NCBI GenBank assembly: GCA_008933995.1
Contig: WARS01003208.1
Span: forward strand, 200,133 to 264,132
Source: Datnioides undecimradiatus
Taxonomy: Eukaryota; Chordata; Actinopteri; Lobotiformes; Datnioididae
Direction of reading: 5' to 3'
DNA: 64,000 nt
This document shows positions 45,090-56,419 of this stretch, one piece after another; position 1 is the first letter of the stretch, and each line of letters begins with the position of its first letter. The position numbers and the translations under genes are program-made. The notes beneath the pieces were generated by a model. The model was not told the origin of the DNA and did not search any database. It saw only the letters and a list, made by a program, of their open reading frames with translations.

Positions 45090-46530
45090 TGGATGTAGGC
45101 AGCAGGAAGCAGTGGCCTGAAAGAGTTGGAAAGGTGCAGCAACTGTGAAGAACTGATTTTAACTTTAAGGGCATGTGGAGAAAGGATAAGCCAGTGGACT
45201 ATGAACGACAGCAAGACGGTTTAGTGGTTTTTCTGGTCTTGCCTGCTTCCTGGATTTTTCCTTCCTGGACAGATGTATTTTTGCAGTGACGGCTTGAGGA
45301 TAGAGGTGGTGGAGAAGTTTGCGGCCTCTGATTGTGGGTCTGCTTGCATTGGTGGGTGAAAACTTTTACAGCAGTCACCTTGATTTTGTTCGAAATTCTC
45401 ATCACATGAGGATGGTGAGATGGATTTTGAACTCAAATGAGGTGAGTGGATGATCACTTAGTCCCTTGTGGTGATCGTATTGTATTTGAAGCGATGTTAC
45501 TCTGTCTTGGTTGACTTGTTGAATGCGAGAGCAAAAGAGGGGAGAGAGGGTTAGGAGGGTATTTATAGGGGAATGGTGCATTGAGGTGTGGTTCTGCTCC
45601 TGAAACTTGCTGGTAGCTCCAAGTATACAGACATATTAAAACAACAAAGTGATATTCCATCAAAGCGGATAACAAAATCTGTGAAAAAGTGAAAAAGACT
45701 TAGCTTTGACTTCCACTCAAGGGTCAAGCTGTTCTATGAACACAAATTAACTGTGTTAAGTCATTACTAACTCTCGCCAGGCTTGAAGTATCTTGGACTG
45801 AGCTCACTCACAGAGTACAGAAGCAGGCAAGACCAGTCAAAGATGATAAAATACAAACAAAAAGAAAAAGGAGAAACTTCTTAGCAGCAGAACAAATACT
45901 GCTAACAGAATAAAATGAGACAAACTAAGAGGTTGTCAAACATGCAGATGGACTAAAAGCATAAACTAGCTAACATATTGTTTTGTGTTTTCTTATAAAT
46001 GAACATTCAAATCATGAGACAAAAGTGTTGCTAAATATGGAGGCCATTTTAGTATATTGATTTTTTGACAGAAATCTTTATTTTTCATTTTGATTTGTCA
46101 GCAGTATAGGTTGTTGTGAATGTGGGTGGAGAGAGTGATTATAGGCACAGGTGTGCTGGGTTTTGATTTTGTCTTGTGGAGTCAGTGGGGGCCACTTGCT
46201 AAATGTTCTTTGATCATGTTATGTCACTAAGTTGTATGATTTACGTGGAAAAAATTGCCTGTGGAAAGCTGGACTGACTCTAATAAACGGAGAAAGTATA
46301 TAGTGCCATTTAAAGTTGTTAAAAATGCCACTACACTATATCATTAGTAGGCTAGATTGTATCAACAGTTAACAGCCTGTTGCCTGTATCTATTGTTCGC
46401 ATTGCTACATTGCAACTAAAATCAGCTACTCTCAAGACCTCAAGAAACAAAAAGTCACATGAAACAGCCAACAAGGAAAAAACTAAGGAAACCAAGAAAT
46501 TCTCCAAAGAGAAAAAAGAAAGACTCTGGG
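45090..46530. other. Unassigned sequence, probably repeat-derived
   Basis: Several minus-strand open frames (45199-45675) of low complexity continue from the minisatellite. The rest is AT-rich without recognised motifs. No host gene seen. Confidence 0.4.
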
Positions 46531-46539
46531 AAACTACTG

Positions 46540-48050
46540 ACTGGATGCTAGGGGCACTAGAAATACTAGAAATAGAGGTGAAACCAGGGGCACAAGAAAC
46601 ATAGAAGGCACTAGGGACACCAGAAACAAAGGAGGCAATAGGGACACAGAAACTTAGGAGGCACTAGGGGTACAGAAACACAGGAGGCATAGGAGCAGAA
46701 GTTGGTCAGACCACTGACAGTACACTAGAAGAGATACTCACACTAGAAGTACCAGGGGCAATAGGGGCACTGGAGACTAGATTTGGGGAGGCTGCCGACA
46801 GAGACCTAGAATTCAGCTGGACTCTTGATGGGACACTAGTGGCAGGAGTCCACTGACGCACCTACTGGACACTAGGGGCACAAGGAGCACAAGGAGCACA
46901 GGAAACACTAGAGGCACTGAGAGCACAGGAAAAACTAGAGGCATTGAGAGCACTAGAAGCACCATTAACACTAGAAACACTGGAAGCACTGGGAACTAGA
47001 GTTGGACGGGCCACTGACAGAACCAGAAGCCAGCCAGACCCCCAACAGGACACTAGACTGACTGGAAACACTAGGAGCACTAGAAGCACTGGGAGCACTA
47101 GGAACAGGAGTCAGCCGGGGCGCCGACTTGACACTAGGAGGACTAGGACCACTGGGAGAACTAGGACCACTAGGACTGCTCGGATGACTGAAGGGACTAG
47201 AAACACTGGAAACTAGCATGAGACGGGCCAACACCAACTGGATGGATGGAGCTGGAGTGGGACGGGCCACTGCCGCCACCGACTGGACATGTGGAGCAGG
47301 AATCAAATCGACCGCCACTGCTGTCTGGACCTGTGGAGCAGGAGTCCAACAGACAGCCGCTGCTGACTGGACCCGTGGGGCAGGAATCGGATGGACTGCC
47401 GAATGGAGGATCAGGAGTCAGTTGGATGTCAACCAACTCAGAGCCAACTTTAGGAACAGAGTTTGTGAGAGACCGAGCTGGCAAGTACGAGGAACACAGG
47501 TTGATTTTCACAAAAGGCAGGGTTTTATTTACCCCCCAAAATGCAAAAATATATTTTAACAAAAATATATATGTTGGGCCCATAAAGGAGGTCAACTCAA
47601 CAGAACTTACAAACTCAGTTAACTAAACAGACTAACTGACCAACAAAAGACAAACAGACCTCCCTAAACTGAACAACATATATAATGGTTGATCAGGCCA
47701 TTTTCTAACACAAAGGGGTATTACAAACATCAAACACTACCACTTTACAGAAAACAAAACCGGACAATCAGCCTGTCAGTAAAAAATAAATCAACAAATA
47801 GTCTAAAGAAATACTAAACTGCTAACCCCCCCCAATCCCCTTTGGACCCAGCCTCACAGGATGCAGCACCAACAGTACACTCTGCACTGGAAACCCAAAT
47901 TACCCAATAAGGGTTGGGAGGCAGGCTACCAGCAGAATTGATGTGATCAGGCTGGACACCGAGTTGCAGGCTGTTAGCAGGCTGGGGACTGGGAAGCAGG
48001 CTGCTCGTGGAGTCTCTGCTAGCAGACAAGGAAACAGGCTGTAGCGATTG
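46540..48050 (-). repeat. Complex repeat with short-period and 42-bp tandem arrays, copy 2
   Basis: From 46540 to 47220 runs an imperfect short-period array of GGCACTAG/GGAGCACTAG words. From about 47238 to 47410 lies a 42-bp repeat (GGACCTGTGGAGCAGGAGTC type) of about four units. From 47425 on, a block TCAACCAACTCAG and, at 47940-48010, CAGGCTGTTAGCAGGCTG-like words are the reverse complement of copy 1 at 10.9-11.7 kb. Minus-strand frames are Ser/Ala/Pro-rich. Probably a decayed 3' region of an LTR-type element. Broken; class uncertain. Confidence 0.5.
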
Positions 48051-48059
48051 TTTGAGTCA

Positions 48060-49365
48060 GACATACCAAAATATATTACTAAAAATTAACAGTTAATTTT
48101 GTCTAAAATGTAGTTTTATTATTCAAGTTTGTTCCACAAAAGAAAATACGTATTTGATTAACACATTTTATTTTTAAAGTATCCTTATATTTTTCAGTTA
48201 TTTCATTTAGTTTCAGTTATTATCCGTATATTTTTTCAGCGAGGGAGTAATTTTAATGATCTGATTCAAGAACAACAATTTTATTCCACATTCCACATAA
48301 ATGTTCTAAGTCACCAACAACTTAATAAATTGAGTGTGGAAACATCATCATGTGAATGCAAAGGGAATGTGCTCTGGAGAGCTCTGACCTCTACCTGCAC
48401 TTGTGGACATGACCAAGACGCCGCAATGGCTGCAACCATGTGGAAACCTCTGTGTCAAATCTGGTCAGTAACCAGTTAGCAAAAGTAATGAAATAGTGAC
48501 GCTGTCATTCAGCTAAAACAACTTCAGGCTGTATTTTTTAATACTGTTGTGGCCATGCTGTGGTGTGTTAGCCAGCTAGTTACAGCTGCATGTAATGGCT
48601 CCTTTTTAATAAATGACTTAGATAAGGCACGATCAATACCGCTGTCTAAACTTACCAATGTTAGAAATGCTTGTTCTAATACCGCGCAGTGTGCACCTGT
48701 ATGTTAGTTTTTCCATTGTACTTTCCTGTGTGTCTGTGCAGTCTCCATTTGCATGGCCAACCATGACTGCAAACTAATGTCTGCCTGGTGTCTCAGCCAG
48801 CTGTAACTAGCTGACAGACATGCCATGACAAATCCCAGGGTCAAATAATTCCGTGTTTTGGCCCTGTGTGTGTCACCGCCATCTCTGTTCAATACAGGAG
48901 AGAGAGTTGCTGACCTTTTAACGCTAACCTGAAACAATATAATGGGACTGCATTTGGTACAGTTCGTCATTGTAAGTTGCCTTTGTGGAAAAGTAATGCC
49001 AGACGATGTGTGGGCTGGATTTAAAAGCATAAATAAAGAATGACATTTTGAATGTCATCATGAAACTAATAACGTCACTTTAAAATTCCAGTCCCCAAGG
49101 ATTACATATTTAAACATAGAAACAAGGATTTCAGTAAAGATTTTATTTATTCAAGTTTGGGTATGCATTTACAGAGCAACATGTTTTAGACCTTACTTTT
49201 CCTCCCTACTATAATACTACATCATCCTCTTTTTAGTTGGTATCTTATGGGATAGCGATGTCCGTAGGTCCGTACATTTGTGGCTTCATCAAAAGGGGTA
49301 CTTCTCAAGCATTATTGAGTGAAACATGGTACCTTTGGTCGTGGATATTCAGTACCTTGTCTTTA
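48060..49365. other. Unassigned intergenic sequence
   Basis: AT-rich at the start, more balanced from 48360 to 49030. A minus-strand frame of 108 codons (48704-49030) shows no recognisable domain. A mobile element of unknown type is possible because the composition changes sharply at the edges. Confidence 0.35.
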
Positions 49366-49370
49366 TTTAA

Positions 49371-49788
49371 CCCGTTTGTGCCCAAATTTTTTTCAGAGTT
49401 GTAAGGCATATCATTTTATCAGTTGAGTCCCTCTGAATCATGTTATGTATTTATTTTTTCCATTTTGTACTTGTTTTGAAGAAAATAGCATTTTTATGAC
49501 TGGCAACAATTGTTGCCAGTAGTCACAGCTTGTCACTAGGTCAAATGTCACCTAATAATAATAATAGAGAAATTATAATAATAATATAATAATAACAAAA
49601 TGACAATATAGTCATAATAAATAATAACAAAAAGGTGGAGCCTCAGGTTCCCCCTGTACCTTTGTCTAAGTTGTCTACTAGCATATAAGTGGAAAAGTTG
49701 CATTAGTACCTTTGAGATTTTTTATTGTGAGTCAAAAATGACAGTGATACACTTTGGCAACAATTGTTGCTAGTGGGGGAAAAATGGG
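49371..49788. mobile_element. piggyBac-like MITE with internal palindromes
   Basis: The element starts CCCGTTTGTGCCC and ends AAAAATGGG, with TTAA on both sides (49367-49370 and 49789-49792). TTAA targets and CCC...GGG ends are the piggyBac signature. Near the two ends are subterminal palindromes: CTGGCAACAATTGTTGCCAG, exact, at 49500-49519, and GGCAACAATTGTTGC near 49756. Its 418-bp length leaves no room for a transposase. Confidence 0.82.
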
Positions 49789-49989
49789 TTAAGCTTTATT
49801 TTATCCCAATACAAAAGACTATTTTGAGCATAATCACACTTGAAAAGACATGAAACCATAGAGTGTGCTTTTGATGGATGTGATTTCAACATATATTCAA
49901 TATATATTAGTATTTACTGAAAAAGAAATTCAGTCTCCAGTTTTGAAATCACATGGCCATGAGGACATACAACCTCCTTAGAATCAGAT

Positions 49990-50303
49990 TGTGAGAGAAA
50001 TGCACCAAGTAAAATAGTGAAAAATATTCTAAATGTTCTCTCTTGTTTAAATTGTAAAGTGTCTATAATGTCTCTGGCAAATGTCTTGATGACTTGTGGA
50101 ACAGCTTCAGTTTATCTGCACGTCATCAGCTCAGCATATTCCTGTTCAATGATGACATCTTTACAAGAAAAAAACTGTGCTGTTGATGAAGAAGTTAGTG
50201 AATTAGTAGACAAACTCTGTCACTTTAATCCTCTTAGCAGAGCCTTTCGTCCTGATGGCCCATTTTCCATTTTCTCAAAATTTAAGAGGGAAAAATATTT
50301 TAA
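49990..50303 (+). pseudogene. Unclassified teleost multicopy unit, part 1 (N-terminal side)
   Basis: An open stretch (50017-50304) has CGTASVYLHVISSAYSC, VDELVDKLCHFNP-like and FRPDGPFSIFSKFKREKYF segments. From memory this fits the region upstream of the central domain of a protein found in many copies in fish genomes and some invertebrates. It ends exactly where a THAP-family TTAA element is inserted (TTAA at 50300-50303), and the next part of the same protein follows that element. Broken. Confidence 0.5.
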
Positions 50304-50304
50304 A

Positions 50305-51002
50305 GGGGACATATTATGAAAAACACTTTTTATTTAAACTAGTCCTGCATCGTCTCTAAAGCCCACCCACTGGTAAAATGGGGCTCCAACATGCCGTTCA
50401 GATTCAGCTCCTGTTGTTACATTACGACAGGAATGATTTACATAGGCCGCCCTCCTCTGAGTAAAACCACTCCCTTGAGGAGTCTGAGAGGGGGTGTTCA
50501 TCCCACAAGGTGAGGTTCGCTATTTCCAGCGGTAAGCTAGCGGTGTGTCACATTCAAATTGCTCTGTTGCTGGTTGTAAAAACCAACACAAATGCCTATA
50601 TTCTGTCCCAGCCCCAGAAGATCAGAGGAGACCGTGGTTGCATTTTATTTTTTATTTTTCTCAACCATTTCCTCCCACTGTTTGCAGTCAGATTCTGGAC
50701 TATAGCTATAGTGTACAGCTGCAGGCTTTCATTGGGAGCACTAGCTGTGTTGGATACTGGTCATGCACTGCTTTGCACCCTCCCCGTCCATACATCATTC
50801 AGGCAGCCAATCAGCGCAGCGCCTCATTATGATAGCCTCCCCGCCCACTCAAAACTCTGCATAGATAATAAAGGTAGAGAATGGGAGACTGCAGGCCCTC
50901 CTCAGAGGCTGAATTTCTGATTTTTTTGCAAAAAATTTCAAATGCTTGTTTTTGAGACATCCAGAACCTGTTTAAAACAGATTTCAGTTGCCATAATATG
51001 TA
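50305..51002 (+). mobile_element. THAP-family TTAA element (Kolobok-like), copy with finger segment
   Basis: It starts GGGGACATATTATG after TTAA(A). Its right end has lost the last bases but keeps the inner CATAATATG. The body is the reverse complement of the element at 30788-31421. Between about 50545 and 50660 it adds a segment reading NCSVAGCKNQHKC, LYSVPAPEDQRRPWLHFIF. This is the C-x4-C start and the Pro/Trp core of a THAP zinc finger, the DNA-binding domain of Kolobok and P-type transposases. A TTTCCAGCG/GTAAGC donor-like site sits just before it. The rest of the transposase is missing. Confidence 0.72.
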
Positions 51003-51059
51003 TATTGTGGATCCAGAGGAGAACTGCAGTTTTAAATATGCGCCTCTTCTTCAATCTTT

Positions 51060-52017
51060 GCAGCACTAATTATAGTGAAGACTACGAAGACTAAGAACTA
51101 TGTCTTGACCAAACACTTCACAGTTGGTATCCTACCATGATGGTAAATAATTCAAACTAAATGAAATTCATGCTATTGAAGAGTTCTCTATTTCACTTAT
51201 ACTCTATATAGATGATCTTGAAATCTGTAATCGTCTTGGAACGTCACAAAAAAACTCCCACAAAGTCACAGCACTGTATTGGGTGCTTGCTGAAGTACCA
51301 ACAGAAATGAGAAGTACAAACATCAATTTATTTGACCCTCTGTTGCAAAGCAAATGATGTAAAAAAGTTTGGCTATGAAATTAAACTGGAACCTCTTTTA
51401 AAAGATCTCACAACATTGGAGAAGGAAGGAATTTTTTTGCCTCAGGTTGGTACAAATATCAGAAGCACAGTTTTTTGTGTTTCAGCAGACATTCTTGGTG
51501 TTTATTCCTCGAGTGGACTTATTGAAAGCTTCTCTGGCCATTATATCTGCAGGTTTTGTTTTGGGGATCATTTTGATTATCAGCAAGAGGAAGTGGGTTT
51601 GGGAGCTTTTCCACCAAGAATGAAAGAGAACTATGATTTACATGTTAAGCATATAAAGGAAAATCCTGCTCTGCTGCACTGTTGTGGTGTAAAGAAGGGT
51701 TGTCCTATAACAGGGAAATTGAGTTTCCATTTTGTAATGGGGTACCCACTAGATGTTCTACATGACCTTTTTGAAGGCGTAATTCCTTTGGAATTGGCAC
51801 TTTGTCTTAATGTGTTTATCGGCAATCAGTATCTTACCTTGGCAGAACTTAACAAATCCATAACTCAATTTCCATACAGATAGACTGATGAAGACGGATC
51901 ATCCTCAACCTATACCTCCAAATTTTGTCTTTCACAAAAGTACTGGGGGAAAAGCACATGAAAGCTGGACAAGATTATTATCATTCATTATAGGTGCCAA
52001 AATTCTTGGACTATGAT
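51060..52017 (+). pseudogene. Unclassified teleost multicopy unit, part 2 (central domain)
   Basis: Pieces include SLILYIDDLEICNRLGTS (about 51195-51245) and then a 183-codon open frame (51332-51883) with NDVKKFGYEIKLEPLL, CVSADILGVYSSSGLI, the ICRFCFG CxxC finger, and LDVLHDLFEGVIPLELALCL. After it comes a piece like GKAHESWTRLLSFIIGAKI. The order agrees with what I remember of the family. The acidic and histidine motifs (SADI, HDLFEG) may be catalytic, as in Tnp2-like transposases, but this is a guess. Broken. Confidence 0.6.
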
Positions 52018-52760
52018 GTTTGCGGATGACATTGTGATCTGTAGTGAGAGCAGAGAGCAGGTGGAGAAAAATCTAGAGAAGTGGAGGTTTGCTCTGGAAA
52101 GAAGAAGAACGAAGCTTAGCCGAAGCAAGACTTAATATATGTGTGTGAATGAGAGGGACCTGAGTGGAACGGTAAGGTTACAAGGAGCAGAGGTACAAAA
52201 GGTGCAGGACTTTAAGTACTTAGGGTCAACAGTCCAGAGCAATGGGCAGTGTGGAAAAGAGGTGAAGAGGCGTGTGCAGGCAGGATGGAATGAGTGGAGA
52301 AAGGTGTCTACCAGCAAGACTGAAAGGAAAGGTATACAGGACAGTGATGTTGTATGGTTTAGAGACAGTGGCTTTGTGAACACAGGAGGAAGAGCTGGAG
52401 GTTGAAAGATGTTGAGGTTTTCTTTGGGTGTGACCAGAATGGATAGGATCAGGAATGAGTACATTAGAGGGACAGCTCATGTGAGATGTTTCGGAGATAA
52501 AGGCCAGGTTGAGATGGTTTGGACATGTTCAGAGGAGGGATAGTGAATATATTGGTTGAAGCATGAAGGATGCTGAGGTAAGAGCTACCAGGCAGGTGGT
52601 CTAGAGGAAGACCAAAGAGGAGGTTTATGGATGTACTGCAGGAGGACATGAAGGTAGTTGGTTTTTAGGGAAGAGGATACAGAGGATAAGGTGAGATGGA
52701 AGCAGATGATTCACTGTGGCAACCCCTTAAGGGAACAGCTGAAAGTAAAAGAAGAATTTC
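52018..52760 (+). repeat. RTE-like LINE, 5'-truncated 3' end
   Basis: The copy starts at the reverse transcriptase FADDIVICSESREQVEKN block, which contains the catalytic ADD. It continues with YMCVNERDLSGTVRLQGAEV, FKYLGSTVQSNGQCGKEV and RRVQAGWNEWRKV, all of a common fish LINE protein. Later parts lie in other frames, and the 3' end closes with GGGAACAGCTGAAAGTAAAAGAAG-like sequence. A stop after SRSKT and several frameshifts inactivate it. The RTE clade assignment is tentative. It is inserted in the multicopy unit. Confidence 0.7.
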
Positions 52761-52939
52761 GCTGAATGAGTTTGAAAGATATTACTGAGTTTGTAATAGC
52801 TCCTGTTCATACCGAGAAAAGTATTTATTTATGTATAATGATGGTGCCCACCCGTACAGCCGCCTGTTACAGCAGCTCTTAAAATTTTTCTGAACTTTTC
52901 TTCTTTTTGCACTTTTTTAATGTTTCTTAGTTTACTTTT

Positions 52940-54785
52940 TCTAACTGTGTTCAATCTTTGAGGTCTCTATTTACACTATGGATGTCAGGCGTACAAAGTT
53001 TGCTTGGGCAGTTCGTCACCTTTTCAAACACTTTCACATAGACAATGCACCGGAGACGCAGAGACAATGCGGCGCGGACCCTGCGCGCTGCATTGTTTAC
53101 AGTAGAGACTGGCTCTTAGCACTCTGCACCACTGCTGCGCTGACCGCTGAGAGGCCCTGTGACCCCCTGGAACTACGGAGGAGGAGCAGGGGATGCCCTC
53201 ATGCTCTTCACGGAGACATGGCTGACATCACTACACCCGGACTCAGACGCGATATATTAACTGGTGAGGGCGGACAGGACGAAGGAGAGTGGTAAGAGGA
53301 AAGGTTGAGGTCTGGCAGTGTTTGTGAACAATAGATGGTGACACATTACTATTAAAGAACAAGACTGTAGTAAGGACATTGAACTGTTAGCGGTTGGTAT
53401 GAGGCCGTACTATCTACCACGGGAATTTTCTCTGCCAACGCCAGCACAGCTTGTGATGTCCTGCTTTCAGTCACCAGCAGGCTGCAGACACAGCACCCAC
53501 ATGCTCTCCACCTTATCTCTGGGGACTTTAATCATGCCTCTCCATCCGCCACACTGTCCACCTTCACTCAATACATTACCTGCCACACCAGAGACAACAA
53601 AACCCTGGACTTGTTGTATGCCAACACTAAGGAGGCATACACATCATCTCCTCTCCCTCCTCTGGGTAGATCAGAGCTTAACCTGGTTTACCTCCAGCCA
53701 GTGTATAGGCCTGTGTACACAGACAACTGATCCGCACAGTGAAGAGATGGTCCGAGGGGGCTGAAGAAGCTCTTCAGGACTGTTTTGACTCAACTGTGTG
53801 GGATGTATTCTGTGAGGACCATGGGGAGGACATTGACAGTCTCACTCACTGCATCATGGACTATATAAACTTCTGTGTGGAAAACACTGTGCCCATCAGG
53901 ACTGTGCAGTGTTTTCCAAACAATAAACCCTGGATTACTCCTGACATAAAGGCTCTGCTTAAGGACAAAAAGAGGGCCTTTAGGTCAAGAAACAAGGAGG
54001 AGCTGAAAGGAGTGCAGAAGGAGCTGAGAAGGAAAATTAGAGAGGGGAAAGACTGTTACAGGAGGAGGGGATGAGGGGTGGGTCAACGACCTGAACATCT
54101 ACTTCAATAGATTTGAGCAGGCATCAACCCCACCCGGGGGTGAACCACCACCTCACATACTGGATTTTGGATTATTTGACCAACAGGCCACAGTATGTGA
54201 GGGCATGGGACTGTGTGTCGGACACTGTTGTCTGCAGTACAAGAGCACCACAAGGGACAGTTCTGGCTCCCTTCCTTTTCACGGTCTACACTGCAGACTT
54301 CACCTACAACACTGAGAACTGCCACCTGCAGAAGTTCTCTGACAACTCTGCAGTTGTCATCCTTATCACAGATGGGGACGACAGGGAGTACAGAGAACTC
54401 AATAAGGACTTGACTGGTGCCAGTGAAACCACCTGCAGGTCAACACTGGGAAAACCAAGGAACTGGTGGTGGATTTCCGCAGGCACAGAACCATCTCTCA
54501 CACACTGGTGAACATCCAGAGGATGGACATTGAGACTGTGGACTCTTACAAATACCTGGGTGTTCACCTGAACAATAAACTGGACTGGTCAAACCATGTA
54601 AATGCTCTGTGTAAGAAAGGCCAGAGCAGACTTCATCTGCTGCGGAGACTGAGGTCTTTTGGGGTGCAGGGAGCACTGTTGAAGTCCTTTTATGTCTCTG
54701 TGGTGGCATCAGCTATCTTTTACGGACTAGTCTGTTGGAGCAGCATCACAACTGCAGACAGGAACAGACTGAATACTGATATCAG
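52940..54785 (+). repeat. L2-clade LINE with internal deletions
   Basis: The N-terminal region reads IVYSRDWLLALCTTAALTAE and DPLELRRRSRG (52978-53200). Next come endonuclease remains (LRPYYLPREFS and a GDFNHAS-type block near 53520), then the linker ALQDCFDSTVWDVF and NNKPWITPDIKALLKDKKRA (53739-54074). The reverse transcriptase follows, with APQGTVLAPFLFTVY, FSDNSAVV (the usual SDD changed to SDN) and YLGVHLNNKLDWS (54466-54864). Segments are missing between the TWLTS-type block and the endonuclease, and between the linker and the RT. The 3' end is lost. Frames shift several times. Confidence 0.85.
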
Positions 54786-55743
54786 AACATTGCCACAGGC
54801 TATTGGTAGTTTTCCCAGAGGAAAAATTAACTTAATCCAAAGCACCAAAAATATCCTGATTTGATAAGCTTCTTTAGTTAGCCTATGGACTATGCACTTT
54901 GAGGCAAAATAAAGTTTCTTTAACAGAGTTGACAGATGCACAAACAGATTCAGAAATGTATTGATGTCATTTGCCTCAAAGCACCAAATGATGGTAGCAT
55001 ACTATTCACAAGCAAATGTTTTAAAACCAGCAACATGTGTCACTAAACTATCATCTCTTCCATTAGAACTGCTTAATATGGAAATACAACAATCCTTCAA
55101 GAAAGTTTATCCAACACAAACCTCTGTGAAGTTGACTAATGTAGTGACACATTATGGAACTAAATATGCTGCTGGGATGATTTTGCCCTATGGATCAACT
55201 GATTTACATGATGATGATTTTATTGAGATTTCACAGGTTGTTCTTGTAGTCAACGAGCTCAGTTTTATTGTGAGATTACTCAATAGCTGGTATGATGAAC
55301 ATTTTTGGGCATTTATGTGGGAAAATGGCAGTACTGCAGCATAGTGAACCTAATGACACATCCCTTGGCAGCATATTTTCTGGGAGGCAAACATATAGTG
55401 ACATGGAAATGCCACATTATTTGCCAGTGTTAGGTGACAAGATTGAGACTACATGTTGTTGAATTTTCTATTTTTATCTAGATGGATTTGGTTGCCTTGA
55501 AAGTTATTGTAGAACACTGCAGTGAGAGGCTCACAATGTCCTCTGGAATACCAAGCATTGTGGCAGAGTTACATGAGACTGTGAAGGAGACATTTGGACT
55601 CACTGAAGATTTTACACTGCATTATTTGGATGACGACTTCGGTGATTACTTCACACTGCATTCTACAAACCAGACCAGACATTTTCACATACAGTAGTAC
55701 CTACTAAAAATAATAAAGTAAAAATGTTTCGCCAAAAAAAAAA
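54786..55743 (+). pseudogene. Unclassified teleost multicopy unit, part 3 (C-terminal side and PB1-like frame)
   Basis: The frame at 54961-55344 has MSFASKHQMMVAYYSQ, TSVKLTNVVTHYGTKYAAG and LSFIVRLLNSWYDEHFWAF, followed by a PLAAYFLGGKHIV piece near the end of the protein. About 60 bases later a separate frame (55482-55697) has MDLVALKVIVEHCSERLTMS and FTLHYLDDDFGDYFTLHST. This reads like the start of a PB1/ubiquitin-fold domain that I associate with the second protein of the same family. AATAAA (55712-55717) and a ten-A tract (55734-55743) close the copy. Broken. Confidence 0.55.
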
Positions 55744-55904
55744 GTACAGCTTAGTATAGGTTTCTAGAGTGTAATGCACTTTTCTTGAATTACATGCTGT
55801 GCTTTTAAAAAAAGTTCACTCTATAACACGGGTGTGTTATTGAGCAGAGAATTATATAAACCATAGTTATGAAAAGGATTTCTCACTTAAATTAGCAAGG
55901 TTTG

Positions 55905-56400
55905 TTCAAAGGCCAGGTCTTTTATTACCCCTGTTGAGGGAATACTCCTTTGGGTAGGACTCAAAACCGCTATGCAGACACATGAATACATAAACACAAT
56001 ATTCTTCAATGTGACAGCAAGGAAATTCAGTCCATGTGAGGTTAATCAAAAACCAGATTAGACTGGCAACAAAGCACAATAAAAAACTCACAAGGGAAAC
56101 TGCAGGAACAATTATAACACTGGACAAATGTGCATAAAAGGGAGGAAAGACTGACATTACATACGCTGCAGGGACAGGAGACGGTAGACAAAAGTGCAAC
56201 ACATTAGGAAGGAGTAAAGAAAGACAGGAAGGCAGGAGGTGGGGGATATAAAATGAGACAACAGGTCAGAACAAAAGTAAAAAAGGAACAAGGATGTAAA
56301 ACACTAGGAAACAGAAAAACACTTAACTTAGACATGAGAAATGACACCCATGCAATTGAAATACATATTAACAATGGAACAATCCTGACTTTTACATAAT
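55905..56400 (-). mobile_element. LTR-like segment, minus orientation (fossil)
   Basis: Read on the minus strand it is pyrimidine-rich (TTTCCTCCCTTTTATGC, TTGTTCCTGCAGTTTCCC). It ends with GGGGTAATAAAAGACCTGG, a polyadenylation signal placed as in the R region of fish Gypsy LTRs. It could be the 3' LTR of the minus-strand Gypsy fossil at 57.8-59.4 kb, but integrase is not seen between them. Old. Confidence 0.45.
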
Positions 56401-56419
56401 TGGGGTTTTTTGTCATCAC

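Noticed and set aside
50510-50920. 136-codon frame in the THAP-family element as a host gene
   Set aside because: It is another frame across the transposon, and its closing part is shared with the noncoding end of the copy at 30.8 kb.
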